NCBI GenBank assembly: GCA_910584715.1
Contig: CAJUAN010000007.1
Coordinates: 69,761 to 133,760 of the forward strand
Source of the DNA: an uncultured Oscillospiraceae bacterium
GTDB lineage: Bacteria > Bacillota > Clostridia > Oscillospirales > Ruminococcaceae
Length of the DNA: 64,000 nucleotides
Direction of reading: 5' to 3'
The notes below the pieces were generated by a model. It did not search any database. It worked only from the letters and a program-made list of their open reading frames with translations, and was not told where the DNA came from. Of the stretch, positions 1-8,680 are shown in pieces; the first letter of the stretch is position 1, and every line of letters starts with the position of its first letter. A program made the position numbers and the translations under genes.

Positions 1-1
1 G

Positions 2-1243
2 CACACCTTCTCCCCCGCCAAAATGTGGATACGCGCTTTGCAGGCTCTTAAAAAGCCTATGCTGCACCTGCACACCCAGTACAATGAAAAGCTGCCCTAT
101 GACAGCATTGATATGGACTTCATGAACCTGAACCAGTCTGCCCACGGCGACCGCGAGTTCGGCTTTATCTGCACAAGGCTCGGCGTAAAGCGGGAGGTTG
201 TCGTTGGCTACTATAAGCATGAGGACGTTATCGAAAAAATTTGCGGCTTTGCACGCGCCGCTGCGGCAGTTAATTTCGGCAGGACCATGAAAGTGGCAAT
301 GCTCGGAAACAATATGCGGGACGTTGCGGTTACCGACGGCGACAGAGTCGAAAGCGAGATACGCTACGGCTGGAACGTGAATTACTACGGAATAGGCGAC
401 GTTGTTGCCATTGCCGAAAAGCTTACCGACGGCGATATAGACGCGAAGCTTGCGGAGTACAACGAAAAATACACCATGGCGACCGACGACGCTGCTGCCG
501 TAAGGGAGCAGGCCAAATACGAGGCCGCTCTTGAAAAATTCATTAAACAGGAAAACATCGGCGCGTTTACCGATACGTTCCAGGATCTGCACGGCCTGAA
601 GCAGCTCCCCGGAATAGCGGCGCAGAACCTTATGGCAAAGGGTATCGGCTTCGGTCCCGAGGGGGACTACAAGACCGCAGCTTTAGGCGCGGTGCTTTTC
701 AAAATGGCTGAGGGCAGAAACGGCGCGACCGGCTTTATGGAGGACTACACCTACGACCTGACGGCAGGGGACGAACTGGAGCTTGCGGCGCATATGCTGG
801 AGGTGTCCCCGGTATTCGCGGCTTCAAAGCCCGAAATTCAGGTGCACCCCTTGGGCATAGGCGGCAAGGAGCCTCCCGCAAGGCTTGTTTTCGACGGCAT
901 TGACGGTGAGGGAATAGCGGTCTCTATGATAGATATGGGCGACCGTTTCCGTCTGGTATGCGCCGATATCACTCTTGTAAAGCAGCCTAAGCCAATGCCC
1001 AAGCTTCCCGTTGCAAGACTTATGTGGAAGCTCAAGCCGGATTTCGCCACAGGCGCGGCGGCATGGATATACGCGGGGGGAGCGCACCACGCGGTAGTCT
1101 CCACAGCACTTACAAAGGACGATATCCGTCTTTTCGCCAAGATGACCGGCACCGAGCTTGTTATAATCGACGACAAGACCGATATAAACGCTTTCGAGCA
1201 GCAGCTTGCAATGCTCGATACAATGGCTAAGCTGAAGAGGTGA
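2..1243 (+). CDS. araA: L-arabinose isomerase, 5' end outside window
   Basis: Converts L-arabinose to L-ribulose in the cytoplasm. The reading frame is open from base 2, so the true start lies upstream; about 413 residues of a roughly 490-500 residue family are present. The first visible residues HTFSPAKMW match the conserved block of AraA. The metal and catalytic positions are recognisable: the glutamate in PEGDYK, the glutamate in FMEDYTY, the histidine in AAHMLEV and the paired histidines in GGAHH near the C-terminus. The stop codon overlaps a possible GTG of the next gene, consistent with an operon with the kinase and araD. Identity is very secure; only the missing N-terminus limits it. 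Confidence 0.96.
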   Translation, partial: HTFSPAKMWIRALQALKKPMLHLHTQYNEKLPYDSIDMDFMNLNQSAHGDREFGFICTRLGVKREVVVGYYKHEDVIEKICGFARAAAAVNFGRTMKVAMLGNNMRDVAVTDGDRVESEIRYGWNVNYYGIGDVVAIAEKLTDGDIDAKLAEYNEKYTMATDDAAAVREQAKYEAALEKFIKQENIGAFTDTFQDLHGLKQLPGIAAQNLMAKGIGFGPEGDYKTAALGAVLFKMAEGRNGATGFMEDYTYDLTAGDELELAAHMLEVSPVFAASKPEIQVHPLGIGGKEPPARLVFDGIDGEGIAVSMIDMGDRFRLVCADITLVKQPKPMPKLPVARLMWKLKPDFATGAAAWIYAGGAHHAVVSTALTKDDIRLFAKMTGTELVIIDDKTDINAFEQQLAMLDTMAKLKR

Positions 1244-1248
1244 CCATA

Positions 1249-2835
1249 GTGACTGTACAGGATAAAATCAAACAGGGTAAAACATACCTGGGCATAGAAT
1301 TCGGTTCAACAAGAATCAAAGCGGTGCTTATCGACGATACCTTCGCGCCTATAGCGTCGGGCAGCCATGAATGGGAAAACCGCTACGAAAACGGTATGTG
1401 GACGTACTCCCTTGACGACATTATCGGGGGACTGCAAAGCTGCTATTCGAGCCTCGCGGAAAACGTAAAGGAGCGGTACAGCGCTGTCCCCGAAACCTAC
1501 GGCGCAATGGGCATATCGGGCATGATGCACGGCTACATGGCCTTCGACAAAGAGGATAAGCTTCTCGTTCCTTTCAGGACATGGAGGAACACTATTACCG
1601 AGCAGGCTGCCGCGGAGCTTTCCGAAGCTTTTAAGTTCAATATCCCCCAAAGGTGGAGCATTGCCCATCTTTATCAGGCGATTCTGAACGGCGAGGAGCA
1701 CGTACCCAAAATCGCCCATATAAACACTCTTGCGGGGTATATCCACTATCTCCTTACGGGAGAGCGCAGCGTGGGCGTGGGCGAGGCTTCGGGAATATTC
1801 CCAATTGAAAACGGTACTTACAATGAAACATACATCGAAAAGCTTTCCGAGCTTCTTGCGGAAAAAAATTTCCACGGCGACATCAGGGAGGTACTCCCAA
1901 AAGTGCTGAGCGCGGGAGAGGGAAACGCCGCGCTTACCGAAAACGGCGCAAGGCTTCTTGACCCGACCGGCACCCTGAAAGCGGGAGTAAAGCTCTGTCC
2001 CCCCGAGGGCGACGCGGGAACGGGAATGACCGCCACAAACGCGGTACTGCCGAAAACAGGCAACGTTTCGGCGGGAACCTCTATCTTTGCAATGCTGGTA
2101 CTGGAAAAGCCTCTTGCGGGGTACTATCCCGAAATAGACGTTGTTACAACTCCAGACGGCTCTCCCGTCGCTATGGTGCACTGCAACAACTGCTGCTCCG
2201 AGCTTGACGCCTGGGTGAACGCTTTCGGAGAATTTGCGGCGTTAAGCGGCATTCCCATGGATAAGTCAACCCTTTACGAAACTCTCTATAGGAACGCCCT
2301 AAACGGAGACCCCGACTGTGGCGGCACGGTCGCCTATAACTTCCTTTCGGGAGAGCCCGTAGCGGGCGCGGAAAACGGCAGACCCATGTACTTCCGTACT
2401 CCCGACGGAAAATTCGGTCTTGCTAATTTCTTCCGCGCGCAGCTCTACTCCTCAATGGCTGCCTTAAAGCTGGGAATGGATATACTCTTTGAGAATGAAA
2501 AGGTGTCCGCGGAACAGTTTACGGGACACGGCGGGCTTTTCAAGGTTCAGGGCGTTGCGCAGCAGTTTTTGGCGGATGGTCTTAACAGCGCGGTGTCCGT
2601 GATGAAAACGGCGGGCGAGGGCGGCGCATGGGGCATGGCTCTGCTTGCGGCATACTCGGCGGTCGGAAACGGTAAGTCCCTGCCCGAATTTCTTGAAACG
2701 GAAGTGTTCTCGGCAATGGAATCCCTTACCGTACAGCCCGATAAAGAGGGTTCGGCGGGATTTGCCGCGTTTATTGAAAACTATAAAAAGGGTCTCGCGG
2801 CAGAGTACGCCGCTGCCCAAGATGCTGCAAAATAA
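1249..2835 (+). CDS. FGGY-family carbohydrate kinase, probably ribulokinase
   Basis: Expected to phosphorylate L-ribulose, supplying the substrate of the araD product that follows. The N-terminus carries the FGGY/actin-fold phosphate motif GIEFGSTRIKAV, a GISGMMHGY block and a later GDAGTGMTATN block. Two GTG starts are possible: 1240, overlapping the araA stop, and 1249. I choose 1249 because AAGAGG at 1235-1240 sits 8 nt upstream; this gives 528 residues. The glutamate in place of the usual aspartate of DxGT is worth noting. Position between araA and araD supports ribulokinase, but sequence reading alone does not exclude a xylulokinase-like specificity, so I give no gene symbol. Confidence 0.88.
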   Translation: MTVQDKIKQGKTYLGIEFGSTRIKAVLIDDTFAPIASGSHEWENRYENGMWTYSLDDIIGGLQSCYSSLAENVKERYSAVPETYGAMGISGMMHGYMAFDKEDKLLVPFRTWRNTITEQAAAELSEAFKFNIPQRWSIAHLYQAILNGEEHVPKIAHINTLAGYIHYLLTGERSVGVGEASGIFPIENGTYNETYIEKLSELLAEKNFHGDIREVLPKVLSAGEGNAALTENGARLLDPTGTLKAGVKLCPPEGDAGTGMTATNAVLPKTGNVSAGTSIFAMLVLEKPLAGYYPEIDVVTTPDGSPVAMVHCNNCCSELDAWVNAFGEFAALSGIPMDKSTLYETLYRNALNGDPDCGGTVAYNFLSGEPVAGAENGRPMYFRTPDGKFGLANFFRAQLYSSMAALKLGMDILFENEKVSAEQFTGHGGLFKVQGVAQQFLADGLNSAVSVMKTAGEGGAWGMALLAAYSAVGNGKSLPEFLETEVFSAMESLTVQPDKEGSAGFAAFIENYKKGLAAEYAAAQDAAK

Positions 2836-2855
2836 CATGAAAGGAGCGGCGCATA

Positions 2856-3548
2856 ATGCTTGAAAAATTAAAACAGGAAGTGCTGGAGGCTAACCTCCTG
2901 CTTCCCAAATACGGTCTTATAACATTTACCTGGGGAAACGTTTCGGGTATCGACAGGGAAAGCGGCATGATAGTCATAAAACCCTCGGGAGTACCCTACG
3001 ACGGCATGACCGCCGAGGACATGGTAGTGGTGGAGCTTGCCACGGGAAAGGTGGCTGAGGGCAAATGGAAGCCCTCCAGCGATACCCCCACCCACCTCGA
3101 GCTTTACCGCGCGTTCCCGGAAGCGGGCGGAATCGTTCATACCCACAGCCGCTGGGCGACCTCCTTTGCTCAGGCGGGCATGGGGATAATCCCTATGGGA
3201 ACGACCCAGGGAGACTATTTCTACGGCGAGATACCCTGCACAAGAGCCATGAGTCCCGAGGAGATAGCGGGAGAATACGAAAAGGAAACAGGAACGGTGA
3301 TCATCGAGACCTTTAAGGGAACCGACCCCATGTCGATTCCCGCGGTGCTTGTAAAGAGCCACGGCCCGTTTACCTGGGGAAAAGACCCACATGAGGCGGT
3401 ACATAATTCCGTTGTGCTCGAAGAGGTGGCTTTCATGAATTACCATGCAATGTCAATGAACCCCTCCGCAGGACGTATGCAGCAGGAACTTCTTGACAAG
3501 CACTACCTCAGGAAACACGGAAAGAACGCGTATTACGGTCAAGGATAA
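2856..3548 (+). CDS. araD: L-ribulose-5-phosphate 4-epimerase
   Basis: Class II aldolase-fold epimerase that converts L-ribulose 5-phosphate to D-xylulose 5-phosphate, feeding the pentose phosphate pathway. The 230-residue length is normal. Visible family signatures are TWGNVSG near residue 30, the zinc-binding [10 protein letters not shown] block and the HGPFTWG block. The start at 2856 has AAAGGAG a few bases upstream, 20 bases after the kinase stop. It is the last gene of the arabinose operon and is followed by a bidirectional terminator. Confident call. Confidence 0.96.
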   Translation: MLEKLKQEVLEANLLLPKYGLITFTWGNVSGIDRESGMIVIKPSGVPYDGMTAEDMVVVELATGKVAEGKWKPSSDTPTHLELYRAFPEAGGIVHTHSRWATSFAQAGMGIIPMGTTQGDYFYGEIPCTRAMSPEEIAGEYEKETGTVIIETFKGTDPMSIPAVLVKSHGPFTWGKDPHEAVHNSVVLEEVAFMNYHAMSMNPSAGRMQQELLDKHYLRKHGKNAYYGQG

Positions 3549-3685
3549 CATCGGTCAGCAAAGCGGTAACCAATACTAACCGCCAATTAATAATTTAAAT
3601 AAAAGATCTGCCTAAAAATCATATGCGCATACGCAAATTTTGACTTGATTTTTATACGTTTTTAATCGGTAATCAGCATAAAACA

Positions 3686-3732
3686 AGGCGTACATATCTG
3701 CATTTAAACAGTATGTACGCCTATTTTGTTTT
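3686..3732. terminator. Bidirectional terminator after araD
   Basis: An 11-bp perfect stem, 3686-3696 with 3712-3722, encloses a 15-nt loop. It is followed by ATTTTGTTTT on the plus strand and preceded by an A-rich run that becomes a T run on the minus strand. It lies between the convergent araD and Hpt genes and should stop both. The rest of 3549-3843 holds no other feature I can support. Confidence 0.85.
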
Positions 3733-3843
3733 GTCCGTATGAAAATCAAAAATGTTTTTGAAGCTCTTTGTTTAAAACGCCCGCGTTTCGAAAGAACGCT
3801 AATTTCCCTGATGTAAACGGAGACAGGCTTAACGGCTCGGCTT

Positions 3844-4209
3844 TTATGTATTTCCCCTGATAATGCGGCAGACCTCATTATATAATTTCTCTACAGCCTC
3901 CATATCGCCGTCAATTCCGTCGAGGGAACTCTCCTTTGCTTTCAGCTCGATCTTGTGCGCCGCCTCGGAGAGCGCGGTCATTCCCAGATTGGCGGAGACC
4001 CCTTTAAGCTTGTGCGCAGTCTGGTTGAGCTTGTCAAAGTCCTTTTCCGCGGCGGCTTCCTTTACCGGCGTGAACCTGTCCTCGTCGGGAAACCTTTTCA
4101 AAAACTTGATGTAAATTTCCGCGTTGTCCATAAAACGGGAAACTGTCCCGTCAACGTCAACGCCGGCTTTTTTAAGTTCGTCCAATAATTTTTCGCGCAG
4201 TTGTTCCAT
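3844..4209 (-). CDS. Hpt-domain histidine phosphotransfer protein
   Basis: A small 121-residue protein with the Hpt core TAHKLKGVSANLG (residues about 69-81), whose histidine would accept and pass on phosphoryl groups in a multistep phosphorelay. No other domain is visible. I use the ATG at 4209, which has GGAG upstream, rather than a longer frame to 4269 with no ribosome binding site. It is transcribed away from the GspE-N/CheX-like gene, so the two may share a regulatory region and a pathway; that link is inference. No kinase or response regulator lies nearby. Confidence 0.85.
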   Translation of the reverse strand: MEQLREKLLDELKKAGVDVDGTVSRFMDNAEIYIKFLKRFPDEDRFTPVKEAAAEKDFDKLNQTAHKLKGVSANLGMTALSEAAHKIELKAKESSLDGIDGDMEAVEKLYNEVCRIIRGNT

Positions 4210-4314
4210 AACCGGTACTCCTCTCTGAACAGTATTGTACAGTATGATAGTGCGGGAAATTCGCTGCAAAGGATTTGCCCGTACAAAACGAAAACAAATA
4301 TTAATATATAATAA

Positions 4315-4342
4315 ATTATACAGAATTTTTTTAAAATGTCAA
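4315..4342 (-). promoter_or_regulatory. Promoter of the Hpt gene
   Basis: Minus-strand TTGACA (4337-4342) and TATAAT (4315-4320), 16 bp apart, about 100 bases upstream of the Hpt start. Both hexamers are perfect consensus. Confidence 0.8.
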
Positions 4343-4505
4343 GCCCGGAAACGTCTGCGGCTTTTTTCGCAAACAGGCGCATATTCGGCTCAGATCCTTT
4401 TGAGCAAAAGGATTGCCCGCATTTGCAAATATTCGGAGCAGAAACAATCAGCAAAATGCACAAAAAATCTTGTTAAAAATGTGTTAAAAATATTTCAAAA
4501 ATGTA

Positions 4506-4534
4506 TTGAAATCCACTTATAATTATTGTATAAT
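4506..4534 (+). promoter_or_regulatory. Promoter of the GspE-N/CheX-like gene
   Basis: TTGAAA (4506-4511) and TATAAT (4529-4534), spacing 17, about 70 bases upstream of the start at 4603. Together with the minus-strand promoter it occupies the 393-base divergent intergenic region, which otherwise shows only AT-rich sequence. Confidence 0.75.
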
Positions 4535-4602
4535 ATTATCTGTAATAATGTGAATTTACAGATAAGAAAACGTTTTCCGAAGGTAAGGGAGGAGCTTTTG
4601 CA

Positions 4603-5481
4603 ATGTTTACGCAGTTTTTCGGAAACTATCTTCTTCAGCAGCAGCTTGTCTCGCCGGAACACCTTTCGGAAGTGCTCCTAACGATGAAAGACACCCGCCC
4701 CCAGATCGGTATGCTTGCCATCAACGCGGGACTTATGACTGCCGTTCAGGTGGAAAAGGCTCATTACGAGCAGCAAAAAGCGGACAAAAGAATAGGCGAC
4801 GTTATGGTGGATATGGGCTATATCTCCAGAGCCGACGTGGAAAAGCTGCTTAAGACCCAGCCCGCAGGACATATTGTTCTTGGTCAGGCGCTTGTGAACA
4901 GCGGCTATATGACTACCTCGCAGTTCGAGCAGGCGCTCAATTCATATAAAACCGAAAACAGCATATCCGACGCGGATTTCAGCAGCGAAAACGACGCCTC
5001 CGCCCAAAGGCTTGTAAGGAATTTCTACAACTTCAATTCAATAAACGGTTCGGGCTATATGACGGGATATGTTTCGCTTCTTTTCAAAAACCTTATCCGG
5101 TTCATCGGCAGCGACTTTACACCAATGGACGCCCGCGCTCTTATGGGAGCGCTCTCGGCGTGTGCAGCCCAGAGAATAGAGGGCGGACTCCATGCGCTGA
5201 CGATCATCGACGCGGACGCCTCCTCGATGATAGAGTTTGCCTCCCGCTTCACCAACGAGCACCTTACAGCCGAGGACGACTATACCCACGCCTGCATAAG
5301 CAATTTTATAAATCTTCACAACGGCATTTTTGCAGGAAGCATGGCGAATGAAGAGGGGCTCAGGCTGAATCTCGAATCCCAGAGATTTTATGAGCGTTTT
5401 GATATGAGCGAGCTTTCAAACGCCTGCGTGATACCCGTTTGCTTTTCTTTCGGAACGGTTAATTTTATTATTTCGATGTAA
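4603..5481 (+). CDS. GspE-N-like repeat plus CheX-like domain protein
   Basis: 292 residues, not a standard named gene. Residues about 10-125 hold repeated segments of the GspE/MshE N-terminal kind (LLQQQLVSPEHLSEVL; RIGDVMVDMGYISRADVEKLL; VLGQALVNSGYMTTSQFEQAL), folds known in other proteins to bind cyclic di-GMP. The C-terminal part from about 150 resembles CheX/CheC phosphatases (SNFINLHNGIFAG). Where CheX has a catalytic Glu three residues before Asn, this protein seems to have Cys (CISN), so phosphatase activity is doubtful. The ribosome binding site GGGAGGAG precedes the ATG. With the divergent Hpt gene it suggests a signalling module, not a proven one. Confidence 0.6.
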   Translation: MFTQFFGNYLLQQQLVSPEHLSEVLLTMKDTRPQIGMLAINAGLMTAVQVEKAHYEQQKADKRIGDVMVDMGYISRADVEKLLKTQPAGHIVLGQALVNSGYMTTSQFEQALNSYKTENSISDADFSSENDASAQRLVRNFYNFNSINGSGYMTGYVSLLFKNLIRFIGSDFTPMDARALMGALSACAAQRIEGGLHALTIIDADASSMIEFASRFTNEHLTAEDDYTHACISNFINLHNGIFAGSMANEEGLRLNLESQRFYERFDMSELSNACVIPVCFSFGTVNFIISM

Positions 5482-5493
5482 CACTGCACCAAT

Positions 5494-5528
5494 AAAGTCC
5501 CTGACATGTTCGGGGACTTTTTATCTTT
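5494..5528 (+). terminator. Rho-independent terminator after the CheX-like gene
   Basis: Stem AAAGTCCC (5494-5501) pairs with GGGGACTTT (5512-5520), followed by TTATCTTTT, 13 bases after the stop codon. Confidence 0.85.
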
Positions 5529-5539
5529 TCGGCGCTCAG

Positions 5540-5583
5540 AAAAATCCCCCGAACAACGGAACTCTCCGTTATTATCGGGGGAT
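5540..5583 (-). terminator. Minus-strand terminator of the greA-lysS operon
   Basis: A stem of ATCCCCCGA/TCGGGGGAT (5544-5552 with 5575-5583) with an inner ACGGA/TCCGT stem. On the minus strand it is followed by a T run, as expected for transcripts ending after the gene at 5687-6247. Confidence 0.7.
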
Positions 5584-5656
5584 ATGATTTTATTGATACT
5601 ATCAGTCGATGGCATACATTATGCAGCATAATAAAACAGCTGTCAGGACAAAGAAG

Positions 5657-5678
5657 CGGCTCGGGGTTTCCCGAGCCG
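5657..5678 (-). terminator. GC-rich hairpin directly after the gene at 5687-6247
   Basis: CGGCTCGGG (5657-5665) pairs perfectly with CCCGAGCCG (5670-5678) around a 4-nt loop. The following minus-strand tract is only moderately T-rich, so it may pause or protect transcript ends and not terminate alone. Confidence 0.55.
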
Positions 5679-5686
5679 TCCGAACT

Positions 5687-6247
5687 TTATTTTAACTTAT
5701 TTTCTATACCTTTTATGGCGTCCACAATTCTGTCGGTCTGTTCCCTGTTGTCGCCGATAGACCTATCAGTATGTATGCGCACGTTGGTATCGTCGATTCT
5801 GTTAGATATAAGGTCGTTTATCAGATCAGCGGCAAGCCTTGCCTTATGCCATTCAAATATTATGAAGGTTATTCTCATCACTCTGCCCGAGGTAAGGTCT
5901 ATGTCAAGACATTTCCTCAGCGAGCAGACAAGAAAAGCTATGCTGAGCAGAAGAAGAAGGACGGACAGAGCGGATTTGAAAAACGGCAGTTCGTTAAAAA
6001 CGGAAAGAAAAAAATTGACAAACGCCATAAATGTCACAAACGCGCCGACGGCAAACCAAAACAGGCTTATGCTATGCGTCATTCTAACTAATGAAATTTG
6101 AGTTACCGGTATTCTTTCCTCATTGGAGCCCAAAGGTATAAGTCCCAGTCTGTTCGGTATTTTGAACCTGACAAAATTTTGTTCCGCTGAAATTTCTCCT
6201 TTTATATAAAAGGCTATTATCGATGATCTGAAGGTTATTTTTTCCAT
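5687..6247 (-). CDS. Hypothetical membrane protein with two central membrane helices
   Basis: 186 residues, family not recognised. An N-terminal soluble part (about 1-50) reads like a beta-rich PH-like segment; two hydrophobic helices follow at about 60-85 and 90-110; the C-terminal part is again soluble and polar. The layout (short soluble part, helical pair, soluble part) recalls bacterial PH-domain membrane proteins but no diagnostic motif is seen. It starts 19 bases after the lysS stop with AAAGGGTG upstream, so it is probably the third gene of a greA-lysS operon. No function is inferred. Confidence 0.7.
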   Translation of the reverse strand: MEKITFRSSIIAFYIKGEISAEQNFVRFKIPNRLGLIPLGSNEERIPVTQISLVRMTHSISLFWFAVGAFVTFMAFVNFFLSVFNELPFFKSALSVLLLLLSIAFLVCSLRKCLDIDLTSGRVMRITFIIFEWHKARLAADLINDLISNRIDDTNVRIHTDRSIGDNREQTDRIVDAIKGIENKLK

Positions 6248-6266
6248 AACGGCACCCTTTCTCTGA

Positions 6267-7841
6267 TCAGTCTATGGACTTCATTGTGGGGAACAACAGC
6301 ACGTCCCTGATAGACGCGCTGTCGGTAAGGAGCATTACAAGCCTGTCTATGCCGTAGCCTATGCCGCCTGTAGGAGGCATACCTATCTCAAGCGCGCGGA
6401 GGAAATCCTCGTCTATATGATTGGCTTCCTCGTCGCCCTGCTTCAGCAGCTCCTCCTGTACCTCAAATCTTTGTCTCTGATCTATAGGATCGTTAAGCTC
6501 CGAGTAGGCGTTACACATTTCCCTGCCCGTAATGAACAGCTCAAAGCGTTCAACGTGCTCCGGGTCGCCGGGCTTCATTTTGGTGAGAGGCGATATTTCA
6601 ACCGGGTGCTCGGTGACAAAGGTAGGCTGTACAAGGTGCTCCTCCACAAATTCCTCAAAAAAGAGATTCAGAATATCTCCCTTTTTATGCCTTTTTTCGT
6701 ACTCGATATGCTTTTCGTCGGCGATTTTTTTAGCTTCCTCGTCGTCCTTTATCAGAGAGAAATCAACGCCGCTGTATTTCTTTACAGCTTCAGTCATGGT
6801 TATTCTCTCAAATGGCTTTCCCAGGTCGATAACATATTCGCCGTAGGGTACCGCCGTTGTTCCGCATACCTCGTTTGCCACATGGCGGAACATTTCTTCG
6901 GTAAGATCCATCATGCCGTTATAGTCGGTGTACGCCTGATAAAGCTCCATAAGGGTAAATTCGGGGTTGTGCCTTGTATCAACGCCCTCGTTCCTGAAAA
7001 CCCTGCCTATTTCGTACACCCTGTCAAAGCCGCCTACGATAAGCCTTTTCAGGTACAGCTCCAGGGAGATACGCAGCTTTACGTCCTCATTGAGGGCGTT
7101 GTAGTGGGTCTCAAAGGGTCTCGCGGCGGCTCCTCCCGCGTTTGAAACAAGCAGGGGGGTCTCAACCTCCATAAAGCCCTTATTATCAAGGAAGCGCCTT
7201 ATAGATGATATCACGGCGGAACGCTTTCTGAAAGTCTCCTTTACGTCGGGGTTGCATATGAGGTCAACGTAACGCTGACGGTAGCGCATATCCTGATCCT
7301 TTAGACCGTGCCACTTTTCGGGCAGAGGCAGCAGGGATTTTGAAAGCAGCACTATCTTTTGGGCGTGTACCGATATCTCGCCCTTGCGGGTGCGGAAAAC
7401 AAAGCCCTCCACGCCGATTATATCGCCTATGTCCCACTTCTTGAACTCTGCGAACTCCTCCGCGCCGATGTCGTTCATGCGGACGTACACCTGCATACGG
7501 TCGCTGCTGTCCCGTACGTCTATAAAATTCGCCTTGCCCATATCGCGCCAGGACATGATGCGTCCCGCTATCTTAACGTTTATGCGTGAAGCCTCCAGAG
7601 CGGCTTTGAGCTTTTCCTCGTCGTCCCCCGCCTCGGCTTTAGCCTTAGCTTCGATATCCTCGTAGGACGTTCTTATCTCTGCGTTGGAAATACTCACATC
7701 ATATTTTGTGATCTCAAAAGGATTTTTGTTTTGGGACTTTAATTCCTCAAGCTTTTCAATGCGTATTTTCTTTAAAATGTGAATATCCTGTTCGGTCTGC
7801 TCCTCTTCAAGAGCGCTGTTGATCTGATTTTCTTCCGACAT
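6267..7841 (-). CDS. lysS: Lysyl-tRNA synthetase, class II
   Basis: Charges tRNA-Lys in the cytoplasm. 524 residues from the ATG at 7841, which has AAAGGA upstream; a longer frame to 7874 lacks such a site. The N-terminal OB-fold anticodon-binding domain covers about 60-170 (AGRIMSWRDMGKANFIDVRD). The class II catalytic core shows motif 2 (YEIGRVFRNEGVDTRHNPEFTLME) and motif 3 near the C-terminus (GIGYGIDRLVMLL). A somewhat long N-terminal tail (EEEQTEQDIHILKKIRIEK) is present. Order greA-lysS is common in Firmicutes. No T-box is seen upstream. Confidence 0.97.
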   Translation of the reverse strand: MSEENQINSALEEEQTEQDIHILKKIRIEKLEELKSQNKNPFEITKYDVSISNAEIRTSYEDIEAKAKAEAGDDEEKLKAALEASRINVKIAGRIMSWRDMGKANFIDVRDSSDRMQVYVRMNDIGAEEFAEFKKWDIGDIIGVEGFVFRTRKGEISVHAQKIVLLSKSLLPLPEKWHGLKDQDMRYRQRYVDLICNPDVKETFRKRSAVISSIRRFLDNKGFMEVETPLLVSNAGGAAARPFETHYNALNEDVKLRISLELYLKRLIVGGFDRVYEIGRVFRNEGVDTRHNPEFTLMELYQAYTDYNGMMDLTEEMFRHVANEVCGTTAVPYGEYVIDLGKPFERITMTEAVKKYSGVDFSLIKDDEEAKKIADEKHIEYEKRHKKGDILNLFFEEFVEEHLVQPTFVTEHPVEISPLTKMKPGDPEHVERFELFITGREMCNAYSELNDPIDQRQRFEVQEELLKQGDEEANHIDEDFLRALEIGMPPTGGIGYGIDRLVMLLTDSASIRDVLLFPTMKSID

Positions 7842-7885
7842 TTTCAACGATCCTTTCTGCTTAGCCGACTGCACTGTTTGCTTAC

Positions 7886-8362
7886 TTACTTGCTGATAGC
7901 AAGTATCTCCATTTTGATGACTCCAACCGGAGCCTCCACCTCAATGATATCCCCTACTTTTTTCTTCAGAGCGGCAATACCTATGGGGGCGTCCTCGGAA
8001 ATTTTATTGTTTTCGGGGTCTGCCTCCGTTGAGCCTACTATCTGCAGGGTCATATCCTCGTCCATTTCAAGATCCTTGAGAGTAACTATCGAGCCTACCC
8101 CCACCTCGTCGTTGGACAGCTCAGATTCGTCCACAACAACAGCGTTAGCAATAGTCAGCTCCATTTCCTGTATCTTTGCCTCAAGAATACCCTGTTCGTT
8201 TTTCGCTTCGTCGTACTCGGCGTTTTCGGACAGGTCTCCGAAAGCCCTTGCTTCTTTAAGCTTCTGAGCAACCTCCGCACGCTTAACGGTAATGAGATAT
8301 TCCAGATCCGCCTCAAGCTTTTTATAACCCTCCGCGGACATTCTTATTTTTTTTACAGCCAT
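7886..8362 (-). CDS. greA: Transcription elongation factor GreA
   Basis: 158 residues, the usual GreA length. The N-terminal coiled coil that enters the RNA polymerase secondary channel is clear, with the tip acidic motif ARAFGDLSENAEYDEAK. The C-terminal FKBP-like domain follows (ISEDAPIGIAALKKKVGDIIEV). It rescues backtracked polymerase by stimulating transcript cleavage. First gene of the minus-strand operon with lysS, with its own consensus promoter. Confidence 0.97.
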   Translation of the reverse strand: MAVKKIRMSAEGYKKLEADLEYLITVKRAEVAQKLKEARAFGDLSENAEYDEAKNEQGILEAKIQEMELTIANAVVVDESELSNDEVGVGSIVTLKDLEMDEDMTLQIVGSTEADPENNKISEDAPIGIAALKKKVGDIIEVEAPVGVIKMEILAISK

Positions 8363-8406
8363 TTTGATCCATTCCTTTCCATGTAAAATGTTTATCCTAA
8401 AGTTTT

Positions 8407-8435
8407 ATTATATAGTATATTTTTGCCTATGTCAA
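8407..8435 (-). promoter_or_regulatory. Promoter of greA-lysS
   Basis: Minus-strand TTGACA (8430-8435) and TATAAT (8407-8412), 17 bp apart, about 45 bases upstream of the greA start. Perfect consensus hexamers. Confidence 0.88.
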
Positions 8436-8551
8436 TAGAAAAAACGCCGCTTATACGAAAATCAATTTTATTTATGTGAATTTATGTTTAGCGGCACAGT
8501 ACCGCTCTCCGTCAAATAAAAATTTAAAATATGAAAAATTAACGCTATTCT

Positions 8552-8581
8552 GTTGACATCGGGGAAAAAAAGGTGTATTAT
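8552..8581 (+). promoter_or_regulatory. Promoter of the polysaccharide deacetylase gene
   Basis: TTGACA (8552-8557) with TATTAT (8576-8581) at spacing 18; an exact TATAAT at 8579-8584 would need spacing 21. The leader that follows holds a hairpin, CGCTTCC (8608-8614) with GGAAGCG (8638-8644). The remainder of the 318-base divergent region shows nothing else. Confidence 0.7.
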
Positions 8582-8680
8582 AATAGGGTATAAGTATTTC
8601 TTAACGTCGCTTCCGTTAAGCCTTCCGCCGCAGAGAAGGAAGCGAAACCGAGTTTCTGCGGAGAATGGACAGGAGCCAAT

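Noticed and set aside
1306..2181. 291-codon minus-strand frame opposite the FGGY kinase
   Set aside because: Antisense shadow of a clear gene; no domain and no start signal.
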